Source: Streptomyces aurantiogriseus (lineage in GTDB: Bacteria > Actinomycetota > Actinomycetes > Streptomycetales > Streptomycetaceae). Taken from it: a DNA stretch of 64,000 nt. The notes below the pieces were generated by a model. The model saw only the letters and a program-made list of their open reading frames with translations. It made no database searches and was not told the DNA's origin. Shown piece after piece: positions 9,362-17,402 of the stretch. The stretch's first letter is position 1. The number at the start of each line of letters is the position of its first letter. The translations under genes were made by a program, and so were the position numbers. The stretch is taken from NCBI RefSeq assembly GCF_014649375.1, contig NZ_BMSX01000005.1:124001-188000 (forward strand). Reading direction: 5' to 3'.

Positions 9362-10828
9362 ATGGGCGGGCATCCCTTGTATCTGAAGCCGCGGCTGGGC
9401 CCGCGGCTCGGCTCGTTGTTGGAATCCCCTGGCGTGCTCAACACGCTCACCGATGCCCTCGGGTCTCCACTGCACGTGGTGATCCCTGACCAGATCGCCG
9501 CCAACCTGGAGCAGTTCCGGTCGGTGTACGGCAGGCATCACCTGTCCGGCCAGGTGTTCTTCGCTCACAAGGGCAGCCGGTCCAGTGCCCTGCTGCGGCG
9601 GCTGGCCGCCACGGACGCCGGCGTGGACGTCGCGTCGTTGGGCGAGCTGCAGCACGCGCTCGGCGCCGGCTTCACCCCTGACCGGATCCTCGCCACCGGG
9701 CCGAAGAACCCGGAGTTCCTGTGGCTGGCTGCACGCACCTCGGTCACCGTCAGCGTCGACAGCCGCGATGAACTGGAGCAACTGTCCGCGCTCATACGCA
9801 AGTGCAGCCTTCCGCGCGCCGACGTCCTGTTGCGCCTGTCGGGCTTCGACGTGCCCGGCGTGCGGGTGCTGAGCCGACGCAGCCGGTTCGGTACGCCGGC
9901 AGCGGAGCTGGTTCCCCTGCTGGAGGCGGCCGAGCGGCACAGTGACGCGGTGGACCTGGTGGGGATGGCGTATCACCTGGACACGACGAGTCTCGCCGAG
10001 AAGGCGACCGCGCTCGAAGGCTGCCTGCGGGCTCTGGAGGAGTGCCGCAGTCGGGGGCTGCGGCCCTGTGCCGTGGACATCGGCGGCGGCTTCGGCATCA
10101 GCTACCTGGCCGACGGCGAACAGTGGGAGCGGTACACGACCGAACTCACCGCCGCAGTCCTGGGCGCGCGTCCGCCCCTGACCTGGGGCGGGCACGGCTA
10201 TGGCCTGCGCAACGAGGGGGGCACGCTGCGCGGGAGTCTCGGGCTGTACCCCGCCCACCGGCCGGTCGCCGGAGCCCGGTACCTCGACCAGTTGCTGTCC
10301 CACCCGGCCGCGTCGCTGGGCGGCCGCCCGCTGGGCGCGCTGCTGGTGGAGCACCTGTACGACCTGCACACCGAACCCGGGCGGGCGCTGTTGGACCAGT
10401 GCGGGCTGACCCTCGCGAAGGTGCTGGAGGTGCGCGAGCAGGAGCCCGGCGGGGAGCTCCTCGTGCGGCTGGCGGCGAAGGCCGACGACGTGGGCCTGGA
10501 GGAGCACGGGGTGCTGATGGACCCCGTCCTCATCCCCCGGCCGGACAGACGCACTGCTGACCAGCCCGTGGCCGTCCATCTCTTCGGCAGCCTGTGCCTG
10601 GAGACCGACCTGATCACCCGGCGTACGGTCTTCCTGCCCCGTCGCCCCGAGCCGGGCGACCTGCTGGCCTTCGTCAACACCGCCGCCTACTGCATGGACT
10701 TCCATGCCACCCGCGCCCAGCAGCAGCCGGTCGCACGCAAGGTCGCGGCCTGGCAGGAGGGCGGCTCGTGGCGCTGGTGTCTGGATGATCAGTACTGGCC
10801 GACCACATCCGTGGGGGGAGCTCAGTGA
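9362..10828 (+). CDS. Y4yA-family PLP-dependent decarboxylase-fold enzyme
   Basis: 488-residue PLP enzyme of the fold-III (DAP/ornithine decarboxylase) type, closest in pattern to the Y4yA family. The Schiff-base lysine is Lys70 in FFAHKGSRSS. The phosphate-binding glycine loop is VDIGGGFGISY (about residue 239), and the C-terminal substrate loop contains GSLCLETDLI and AAYCMDFHATR. ATG at 9362 has GGAGG at about 9350. It overlaps the next gene by GTGA, so the three PLP genes are translationally coupled. The likely reaction is alpha-decarboxylation of an amino acid or a conjugate; substrate unknown. SbnH of staphyloferrin B biosynthesis is a comparable fold next to a cysteine-synthase homologue, which suggests but does not prove a chelator pathway. 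Confidence 0.85.
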   Translation: MGGHPLYLKPRLGPRLGSLLESPGVLNTLTDALGSPLHVVIPDQIAANLEQFRSVYGRHHLSGQVFFAHKGSRSSALLRRLAATDAGVDVASLGELQHALGAGFTPDRILATGPKNPEFLWLAARTSVTVSVDSRDELEQLSALIRKCSLPRADVLLRLSGFDVPGVRVLSRRSRFGTPAAELVPLLEAAERHSDAVDLVGMAYHLDTTSLAEKATALEGCLRALEECRSRGLRPCAVDIGGGFGISYLADGEQWERYTTELTAAVLGARPPLTWGGHGYGLRNEGGTLRGSLGLYPAHRPVAGARYLDQLLSHPAASLGGRPLGALLVEHLYDLHTEPGRALLDQCGLTLAKVLEVREQEPGGELLVRLAAKADDVGLEEHGVLMDPVLIPRPDRRTADQPVAVHLFGSLCLETDLITRRTVFLPRRPEPGDLLAFVNTAAYCMDFHATRAQQQPVARKVAAWQEGGSWRWCLDDQYWPTTSVGGAQ

Positions 10829-12144
10829 GGTACGACAGCATCACCGAGGCCATCGGCAACACCCCGCTGGTGCGCATCGACCCGGCCGTGCACGGTCTGA
10901 CGCACATCGATCTGTACGCCAAGCTGGAGCTGCTGAACCCGTTCGGGTCGGTCAAGGACCGGGCCGCGTGGAACATGGCGCGCCCGCACCTGGCTGACGC
11001 GGCCGAACTGGGCAGCCAGGTCGTCGAGTTGTCCAGCGGCAACACCGCCAAGGCCCTCGCCGTCCTCGCGGGCATGCACGGCCTGACCTTCAAGAGCGTC
11101 ACCAACCGGATGCGTGTGCCGGAGATCAAGGACCTGCTGCTGTTGCTCGGCGCGGAGATCGAGGAACTGCCGGGCCAGAGCGAATGCCTGGACCCGACCG
11201 CGACCGACGATCCGCTGACCCTCTTCCACCGGACGATCTCCGGGCAGGGCAACGCGTACCTGCACACCGACCAGTACTTCAACCCACGCAACACCGAGGC
11301 CCACCTCACCGGCACGGGCCCGGAGATCGTCAAGGACCTCGACGGCCGGGCACCCGAGTGGTTCATCGCCTGCGTCGGCACCGCCGGATCCTCCACCGGC
11401 GTCGCCCACGTCCTTAGGGAAAACGATCCTGCGGTGCGGGTGGTCGGGCTGGTCGCGGCCAAGTCCGATTTCATCCCCGGCATCCGCACCATCGACGAGG
11501 CGCACGAGGTCGGTTTGTTCGACCCCGGGACGTACGACACGATCGAGGCGGTCAGCACCGACGAGGCCATCGAGGGAATGCTGACCCTCAACCGCCGGTG
11601 CGGCATCCTGGCAGGTCCCACCGGCGGCGCCGCCTATTTCGGCGCCGTACGCCACTTGCGTGCGGTCGACGGTGAGCTGACGCAGCGCCAGTCAGCGGTG
11701 TTCATCGTCTGCGACCGGGTCGAGAGCTACCTGAGCTACGTCCGGCAGCGGCGTCCCGACCTGTTCGGGCGCCCCCGCCGCCCGAACTCCCCGGCCGATC
11801 TGACCGACGCCGAGATACGCACGGCCCCGAGCGTCGGCGTGGCCGACGCCCAGGCGTGGATCGCCACCGGCCGACCGCTGGTGGTGGACCTGCGCAGCCC
11901 CTTCGCCTACGCCGCGCTGCACATCGACGGCTCGGTCAACATCGTCGACGAGGTCTTCGAGGAACTCCTGCGTGGCGGCCTGCCCTTCAGCCGCAGCCGA
12001 CCGGTGCTGCTGGCCTGCCCGGTGGGCGAGAAGTCCGCCCGCTATGCGGCGTTGCTGACCCGGATGGGGCATCCGGATGTCCGCAGTCTGGCCGGCGGCA
12101 TCATCGCCTGGCGCGACGCGGGCGCACCCCTGGTACGGGACTGA
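10825..12144 (+). CDS. Cysteine synthase-like PLP enzyme fused to rhodanese domain
   Basis: 439 residues. The N-terminal two thirds are a fold-II beta-substituting enzyme with Lys44 in NPFGSVKDR, the SSGNTAKALA substrate loop and the GPTGGAAYFG phosphate loop. The last 100 residues are a rhodanese domain with active-site Cys398 in LLACPVGEKS. The enzyme may make cysteine, a 2,3-diaminopropionate-type precursor, or another beta-substituted alanine; the rhodanese could deliver or accept sulfane sulfur. GTG at 10825 overlaps the previous stop (GTGA). The following desulfurase-like gene supports either sulfur handling or amino-acid building-block synthesis. The fusion is unusual. Confidence 0.88.
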   Translation: MRYDSITEAIGNTPLVRIDPAVHGLTHIDLYAKLELLNPFGSVKDRAAWNMARPHLADAAELGSQVVELSSGNTAKALAVLAGMHGLTFKSVTNRMRVPEIKDLLLLLGAEIEELPGQSECLDPTATDDPLTLFHRTISGQGNAYLHTDQYFNPRNTEAHLTGTGPEIVKDLDGRAPEWFIACVGTAGSSTGVAHVLRENDPAVRVVGLVAAKSDFIPGIRTIDEAHEVGLFDPGTYDTIEAVSTDEAIEGMLTLNRRCGILAGPTGGAAYFGAVRHLRAVDGELTQRQSAVFIVCDRVESYLSYVRQRRPDLFGRPRRPNSPADLTDAEIRTAPSVGVADAQAWIATGRPLVVDLRSPFAYAALHIDGSVNIVDEVFEELLRGGLPFSRSRPVLLACPVGEKSARYAALLTRMGHPDVRSLAGGIIAWRDAGAPLVRD

Positions 12145-12148
12145 CCCC

Positions 12149-13375
12149 ATGACCGCATCCGGCATGGGTACCCAAGGTGGCGCCACCCTCGAGGAATTGG
12201 CGGCATGGCAGCGTGCTCTGCGCGCCCAGTTCCCGATCATCACCAGCCACCCGGACCTGGCCTACCTGGACAGCGCCGCCACCGCGCAGAAGCCGCAGGC
12301 CGTCCTCGACGCCGTCCAGACCTACCTCACCGCCACCAACGCCAACGCCGGACGCGGCACCTACACCTGGGCCAACCGGACCACGGACCTGGTCGAGCAG
12401 ACCCGCGACCGGGTCAGGCTGTTCCTCCACGACCCGGACCCGGAGCAGTCGGCTGTCCACTTCACCAGCGGCGCCACCGAAGGGCTGCGCACCATCGCCC
12501 GCGACTGGCTCCCGGCGTTCCTCGCCGACGGCGACGAGATCATCGTCCCCGCCGGCGACCACCAGGCCAACGTCGCACCCTGGCTGGAAGCCCAGCAGCT
12601 GCTGGCCGGCCAGGGCGTGCACGTCCACGTCCGCCCGATGCCCTATCAGCAGAGCTCCGGCGACTACGACCACACCGCGCTGGCCGACCTGGCCGGGCCG
12701 CGTACCCGATTCGTCGCCCTCACCCACGTCCACCACGTGTACGGCGGCAACATGAACGTCCACCGCATCCGCCAGGTGGTCGGCCCGGAGGCGGTCCTCT
12801 GCCTGGACGCCGCCCAGAGCATCGGCCACCTGCCGGTGTCCGTGGCAGAACAGGGCGAACTCGACGTCGACTTCGTCGTCTTCTCCGGGCACAAGGCCAT
12901 GGCCCTCCCCGGCACGGGAGCCGTCTGGGCCCGCCAGGCGCGCGGCCCGGCGTTCACCCCCGGCGGCTGGTCGGGCACCCCCAACACCGTCGGCATCGCC
13001 TCCCTGACGGCCGCCCTGGACTGGCTGGACACCGCAGGCATCGACCGGATCGAACGTTGGACGGTGGCGCTGGCGGCCCGGCTCACCGACGGGCTGCGCC
13101 ACCTGGACGCCTACGAGATCCTCGGCTGCCAGACCAGTCTGGCCGCCGGCTCCCCCGTCCAGCAACGCCACGGCATCGTCACCTTCCGGCACCGCGCCAT
13201 CGACTCCGGCGACCTCGGGTTCATCCTCTTCAGCCACGGCTTCATGGTCCGCTCCGACCACCACTGCCAGGGCAGCGCGGGCGAGAAGACCGGCTCCGTA
13301 CGCGTGAGCCTGCACGTCTACAACACCGTTGAGGAGATCGACCGGCTGCTGTCCGTCCTCGCCTCGCTCGCATGA
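12149..13375 (+). CDS. Class V aminotransferase / SufS-like cysteine desulfurase
   Basis: 408-residue PLP enzyme. The Schiff-base lysine is Lys249 in VFSGHKAMALPGTG, the catalytic-loop Cys lies in MVRSDHHCQGS (SufS has R.GHHC), and LAYLDSAATAQKP is the typical N-terminal motif. It begins 5 bases after the preceding stop, so it belongs to the PLP operon. SufS-like enzymes release sulfur from cysteine as persulfide, which the neighbouring rhodanese could accept. A role as a general aminotransferase or lyase in a specialised pathway is the alternative. The usual SUF partners are absent, arguing for a dedicated rather than housekeeping role. Confidence 0.85.
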   Translation: MTASGMGTQGGATLEELAAWQRALRAQFPIITSHPDLAYLDSAATAQKPQAVLDAVQTYLTATNANAGRGTYTWANRTTDLVEQTRDRVRLFLHDPDPEQSAVHFTSGATEGLRTIARDWLPAFLADGDEIIVPAGDHQANVAPWLEAQQLLAGQGVHVHVRPMPYQQSSGDYDHTALADLAGPRTRFVALTHVHHVYGGNMNVHRIRQVVGPEAVLCLDAAQSIGHLPVSVAEQGELDVDFVVFSGHKAMALPGTGAVWARQARGPAFTPGGWSGTPNTVGIASLTAALDWLDTAGIDRIERWTVALAARLTDGLRHLDAYEILGCQTSLAAGSPVQQRHGIVTFRHRAIDSGDLGFILFSHGFMVRSDHHCQGSAGEKTGSVRVSLHVYNTVEEIDRLLSVLASLA

Positions 13376-13409
13376 CACCCGCGCTTACCTGGCACGGCAA
13401 AAAATGTAA

Positions 13410-13424
13410 TGGAAACCGTTTCCA
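13410..13424. promoter_or_regulatory. Fur/Zur-type operator, perfect 7-1-7 repeat
   Basis: TGGAAACCGTTTCCA is a perfect inverted repeat with 7-base arms around one central base, the geometry of Fur-family operators. It lies 63 bases before the methyltransferase start and shares TG..CA ends with five other boxes in this window. Confidence 0.55.
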
Positions 13425-13486
13425 CCTGTAGGCTCGGGAGCCAAGCAGAGACAGCAGGTGCGAGACGGCAAGGTGGCACGACCGGG

Positions 13487-14251
13487 ATGGGACTGAGCCT
13501 GGCGACGGCAGAGCGGTGGGTGCAGCGGTGGGAACTCCAGCAGCAGCGCTACGCCACCGACCGCGAGGAGCGCTTCACGGTTATCGCCGACATCATCGAG
13601 CACGTCACCGCCGACCACGCGGGCAGGCCCCTCGTTGTCGACGTCGGCTGTGGCCCCGGCTCACTGGCGGCCCGGCTGTCCCGGCGGCTCCCCGGTGCGG
13701 AGATCGTGGCCGTGGACCGGGACCCGCTGCTGCTGGAGCTGGCCCGGACCCATCACGCGGACGCGGCCCGCTACGTCGACGCGGAGATCGGCGAGCCGGG
13801 CTGGACCAAGACCCTGGGGCTCGACCGCCCGCTGGACGCTGCCGTATCGACGACCGCACTGCACTACCTGAGCCCGGAAGCACTGCAGCGCACCTACCGC
13901 CAGCTCGCCGCGCTCATGCGGCCCGGCGGAGTCCTCGTCAACGGCGACCACCTTCCGCATGACGACTCCCGGGTCGCCGAGGTGGCCGGGTGCGTCGGAC
14001 GCCGCCGAGCCGAGCGGCAGAGGGCCTTCGCCCACGAAGACTGGGCCTCCTGGTGGACGGCCGTCGCGCAAGACCCTGAACTGGCCGACCTCCTCGCCGA
14101 ACGCCGCGAGCGCGAGCCCTCGACCGCGACCACTGCCCCGGCCCCCCTTTCCCTCGCCGCACATGTCCGGTTGCTGCGGCAGGCGGGCTTCGGCCAGGCC
14201 GGGGCAGTCTGGCAGTACGGCGACAGCCACGTCCTCGTCGCGATCCGCTGA
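13487..14251 (+). CDS. Class I SAM-dependent methyltransferase
   Basis: 254 residues. SAM motif I is VVDVGCGPGSLAARL, followed by the acidic ribose-binding AEIVAVDRD and motif IV-like AAVSTTALHYL. ATG at 13487 is chosen because homology starts near LATAERWVQRWE; the in-frame upstream start at 13409 would lie inside the operator. The putative Zur box makes it a member of the zinc regulon and separates its transcription from the PLP genes just upstream. The substrate is unknown; methylation of the product of the PLP operon is a reasonable guess. Confidence 0.85.
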   Translation: MGLSLATAERWVQRWELQQQRYATDREERFTVIADIIEHVTADHAGRPLVVDVGCGPGSLAARLSRRLPGAEIVAVDRDPLLLELARTHHADAARYVDAEIGEPGWTKTLGLDRPLDAAVSTTALHYLSPEALQRTYRQLAALMRPGGVLVNGDHLPHDDSRVAEVAGCVGRRRAERQRAFAHEDWASWWTAVAQDPELADLLAERREREPSTATTAPAPLSLAAHVRLLRQAGFGQAGAVWQYGDSHVLVAIR

Positions 14252-14713
14252 CACCAGGACCAGGAAACAGTCCGCGGGGCTCGGCGACCGCCCGGTCAGG
14301 GCCCCGCCCCCGCCATTGACCCTGCGCGGATGATCCCGGCCGGTTGGCACCGGGCACCGCCGTGGTGCCATCCGTGCGTGTCGAGCGGTCAGAGTCAGGG
14401 CCGCGCCTGGCCGCTTGGTCCGGGCTGCCAGTCGTCGTCCACCGGTTCCACGCGGGCGGCACGCCCTGGGGTCAGCGCATTCGGGCCTGGTCCGTCCAGT
14501 CGGACAGTGCGGCATCCGACTGCCAAAGGCCCCCGCTTTCTACAGCCATTGCCGCCCATTGGTGCGCCCATGACCGACTATCACGGAGGATCGACGTGGC
14601 GACCAACGACCGGCGGACCCTGAAATGCATGCAGGAATCGCTATATGTTAATGTCACCATGCATTGCCCGCCGGGAGAGCAAGGGCAGTCGCAAGAACGA
14701 GCAAGGAGTTCCC
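14252..14713. other. Intergenic region upstream of His-rich gene
   Basis: About 460 bases with no supported gene. The last 120 bases are AT-richer than the surroundings and contain the putative ArsR operator at 14645-14660 and the promoter of the His-rich gene. Confidence 0.5.
14645..14660. promoter_or_regulatory. Putative ArsR/SmtB operator, copy 1
   Basis: ATGTTAATGTCACCAT, 54 bases before the His-rich gene, matches the site at 15083-15098 in 12 of 16 positions (ATG-Y-TAATGT-NNN-CAT). Two such AT-rich matches in a GC-rich region, one before each gene, suggest a common repressor site. Confidence 0.5.
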
Positions 14714-15016
14714 ATGGCCACCGCCACCGAACACCGCACCCACACGGACCACGCGCACAGCCACGGCGACGGCTGCGGCCACGTCGCCTTCCCGCACGGC
14801 GACCACACCGACTACGCCCACGACGGCCACATCCACCGGGTGCACGAGGACCACGTCGACGAGTGCACCGCCGGCGCTCACGGCGTCCACGAGAGCCATG
14901 ACCACCAGCACGGCGAGGGCTGCGGCCATGTTGCCGTGCCGCACGACGACCACACCGACTACGTGCACGACGGTCACCGCCACGCCGCCCACGAAGGGCA
15001 CTGGGACGACCACTGA
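14714..15016 (+). CDS. Extremely His-rich metal-binding protein
   Basis: 100 residues, 27 of them histidine, with 3 cysteines and many Asp/Glu. Two internal repeats each contain GxGCGHVAxPHxDHTDYxHDGHxH, so the protein is a duplicated metal-binding module. There is no signal peptide or membrane helix, so it is probably a cytosolic zinc (or Ni/Cu) buffer or chaperone. Such proteins are sometimes annotated as zinc transporter permease, which the sequence does not support. AAGGAG lies 8 bases before ATG 14714. It is next to an ArsR-type metal sensor and probably controlled by it. Metal identity is inferred from context. Confidence 0.85.
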   Translation: MATATEHRTHTDHAHSHGDGCGHVAFPHGDHTDYAHDGHIHRVHEDHVDECTAGAHGVHESHDHQHGEGCGHVAVPHDDHTDYVHDGHRHAAHEGHWDDH

Positions 15017-15082
15017 CGACCCCGCTCGACTGACACCGCACCGGGAGAGCACCATCGCAGCCGGACTGGAAATCATTGCCAC

Positions 15083-15098
15083 ATGCTAATGTATGCAT
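15083..15098. promoter_or_regulatory. Putative ArsR/SmtB operator, copy 2
   Basis: ATGCTAATGTATGCAT overlaps the start region of the arsR gene, consistent with autorepression. It is related to the site at 14645-14660. Confidence 0.5.
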
Positions 15099-15410
15099 AT
15101 GACAACGACTTCCCCTCCCCCGATGGACGAGCCGGCACAGGACCTGCAGGCGGCCAGCGAGCTGCTGCGCGCCCTGGCCTCGCCCGTGCGTCTCGGCATC
15201 GTGCGCGAACTGTCCGGCGGAGGGAAGTACGTCCATGAGCTGGTGGCCGCCCTGGGTGTGAGTCAGCCGCTGGTCTCCCAGCACCTGAGGGTGCTGCGCA
15301 CCTCCCGGATCGTCACCGCCCGGCGTCAGGCGCGCGAGACCCGGTACAGCCTGACGGACGACCACATCGCGCACATCGTGCTGGACGCCATCCGCCACGC
15401 ACAGGAATAG
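15099..15410 (+). CDS. ArsR/SmtB-family metal-sensing repressor with alpha5 zinc site
   Basis: 103-residue winged-helix repressor. The recognition region is VHELVAALGVSQPLVSQHLRVLR. The C-terminal helix carries Asp87, His89, His100 and Glu103 in the spacing DxH-x10-HxxE, the alpha5 site of SmtB/CzrA-type zinc sensors, whereas the alpha3 CxC arsenic/cadmium site is absent. No clear ribosome-binding site precedes either ATG (15093 or 15099), suggesting a leaderless transcript. It probably derepresses itself and the upstream His-rich protein when zinc is in excess. The adjacent zinc genes support this metal. Confidence 0.88.
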   Translation: MTTTSPPPMDEPAQDLQAASELLRALASPVRLGIVRELSGGGKYVHELVAALGVSQPLVSQHLRVLRTSRIVTARRQARETRYSLTDDHIAHIVLDAIRHAQE

Positions 15411-15438
15411 GCGCCGCACCCGAACGTCGGCACCACCT

Positions 15439-15467
15439 CGACGGCCGTCCGCCCCGGACGGCCGTCG
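15439..15467. terminator. Bidirectional terminator
   Basis: A perfect 13-bp stem (15439-15451 with 15455-15467, CCC loop) lies between the convergent ends of arsR and the RiPP/exporter operon. Confidence 0.7.
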
Positions 15468-15650
15468 GTGTTCCCGGCTGATCCTCTGGCCTTCGCGCGG
15501 GAGAGGGCAGGCATGAGCGGCAGCGCCGTGTACCTGGACACCGTCCACGAGCGCTTCCGATGCCGCTGACCGGGCGGCGGAGAACCGCACGGGTGTGTGG
15601 GGTGGCAGCGTCCGCCATCGACGACAGCTCTGCCGCCGTGTGGTCCGGGT

Positions 15651-17402
15651 TCAGGATGGGGTGACGGCGAGGACACGGCCCAGTGCGCTGTCGGGGCGGG
15701 TGGTGAGTTCGTCCCAGGTGCCTTCCTCCGTGATGCGGCCGGCTTCGAGGATGGCGATGCGGTCGGCGCGGCGGATGGTGGCGGGGCGGTGGGCGATGAC
15801 GATCGTGGTGCGGCTTTCCTTGCCGAGAGCGGTGGCGAGTTGGGCGTCGCCGGCGTTGTCGAGGTGGGCGGTGGTCTCGTCGAGGACGAGGACTCGGGGC
15901 TGCGCGAGCAGCGCGCGAGCGAGGGCGATCCGGGCGCGCTGGCCGCCGGAGAGGGTGGAGCCGCGCTCGCCGACAAGGGTGTCCATGGGGGCGATGCGGT
16001 CGACGCCGCACAGCCGGGCGGTTTCGGCGAGGAGGTCGTCGTCCGCCTCTGGTGCGGCGAGCCGCAGGTTGTCGGCGAGGGTGCCGTGGAAGAGGGGGGT
16101 GTCCTGGCCCACCACGGCGACGGCTCGTCGGAGTTCGGCATCGCTCAGGTCACGTACGTCGACGGGGTCGCCGTCGCCGGGTATCAGGTGGACGGTGCCC
16201 TTGGACGGGTCCCAGAAGCGGGCCAGCAGGTGGGCGCAGGTCGACTTGCCGGCCCCCGAGACACCGACCAGGGCGAGGGTCTGCCCTGCGCGGACTGTCA
16301 GTTCGACTCCGCTCAGCACAGGTTGACCGCCGTAGTCGAAGCTCACCTGGTGCATCCGGACACCCAGCGGACCGGAGGGGAGCGGGCGGGGTGAGGCGGG
16401 CGGCGGGGCGAGAGCGGGGGCCTGCACGGCCGCGCCGACGCGGGCGGCCGCGGCGCGCAGTCCCACTGCCTGGCTCAGTGCCCTGGCCGACTCGGCGACG
16501 GGGCCCAGCACCGACAGGGCCAGCGCCATCGCCGCCGGGGCCCACGCGCCGTGCAGCCGCCCGGAGGTCACGGACTGTGCCGCGGCGGCCACCACGCCGA
16601 GGACCGCGAGCACGATGAGGAGGTCGCGGACCGCGGCGGCCATGGCCTCCCAGGTGGCCTCGGCCCTCTGGGCCTCCCCCACCTGCCGGCCCTGTTCGGC
16701 GAGTTGGCGGCGCCGCTCGGCCAGCCCTCCGAAGGCGAGCAGCTCACGCAGCCCGTCGACAGTCTCCACGGTGTCGGCCGACAGCTTCGCGGCGGCCGCC
16801 CGGGTGCGGGCTCCGCGCGCCGCGCGTCCGCGCGCGTCGGCGAAGGGCGCCGCGGCGAGCAGCGCGGCGACCGGCAGCACCGCCGCCAGCAGCCATGGCT
16901 CCACCGTGGCCAGAACAGCGGCGCCGCCAGTGAACACCATGCCGGATGCGAGGAGTTGGGCGGTGGTGTGGGCGTAGAAGAACTCCAGTGCCTCGACGTC
17001 GGCCATGGCGGTGGCGGCAAGGTCCCCGCTGCGGCGGCCGGCGACGCGGGCGGGCGCGCTGCGGGCGAGCCCGTCGAAGACCCGCACGCGCAGTTCGGCC
17101 AGCACCCGGTAGGCCAGGTCGTGGCTGAGGTCCATTTCGCGCCAGGTCATCAGGGCGCGTACGAGGACGAGGACGATGAGCGCGGTGATCGTACCGGCCG
17201 AGGGGGCGCGGTCTTCGATGACGGCGCTTCCGACGGTGTGTGCGGCCAGCGTCAGCAACGTGACGAGAGAGCCCTGTTCGATGAGTGCGGCGCCGCAGGT
17301 GCGGGCCATCATGATCCGGTGCCCGGCGAGGGCGGGGAGCAGGGCGCGCAGTGAGCCGCGTGCGGGCATGTCGGCGCTACCGCGGTCGGTGGTGGTGCTC
17401 AT
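15651..17402 (-). CDS. ABC half-transporter (membrane + ATPase), second of pair
   Basis: 583 residues: five or six hydrophobic segments in the first 300, then an ATPase with Walker A VGVSGAGKSTC, signature LSGGQRARIALARALLA and Walker B RVLVLDETT. The architecture is of type IV exporters working as a heterodimer with the preceding gene (CydDC/IrtAB-like). ATGA overlap with that gene shows coupling. Last gene of the RiPP operon. It most simply exports the modified peptide; a siderophore-reductase-type importer role, as in mycobacterial IrtAB, is a possible alternative. No leader-peptidase (C39) domain is present. Confidence 0.9.
   Translation of the reverse strand: MSTTTDRGSADMPARGSLRALLPALAGHRIMMARTCGAALIEQGSLVTLLTLAAHTVGSAVIEDRAPSAGTITALIVLVLVRALMTWREMDLSHDLAYRVLAELRVRVFDGLARSAPARVAGRRSGDLAATAMADVEALEFFYAHTTAQLLASGMVFTGGAAVLATVEPWLLAAVLPVAALLAAAPFADARGRAARGARTRAAAAKLSADTVETVDGLRELLAFGGLAERRRQLAEQGRQVGEAQRAEATWEAMAAAVRDLLIVLAVLGVVAAAAQSVTSGRLHGAWAPAAMALALSVLGPVAESARALSQAVGLRAAAARVGAAVQAPALAPPPASPRPLPSGPLGVRMHQVSFDYGGQPVLSGVELTVRAGQTLALVGVSGAGKSTCAHLLARFWDPSKGTVHLIPGDGDPVDVRDLSDAELRRAVAVVGQDTPLFHGTLADNLRLAAPEADDDLLAETARLCGVDRIAPMDTLVGERGSTLSGGQRARIALARALLAQPRVLVLDETTAHLDNAGDAQLATALGKESRTTIVIAHRPATIRRADRIAILEAGRITEEGTWDELTTRPDSALGRVLAVTPS

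Noticed and set aside
12101..13378. Long minus-strand frame opposite the aminotransferase
   Set aside because: Antisense shadow driven by GC codon bias; no domain.
13410..13424. LacI-type operator interpretation
   Set aside because: LacI-type sites are even-length with a central CG; this one has a single central base and similar sites recur before zinc genes, so Fur/Zur type fits better.
14714..15016. Zinc transporter permease
   Set aside because: No membrane-spanning segments; 27 of 100 residues are His, so it is a soluble binding protein.
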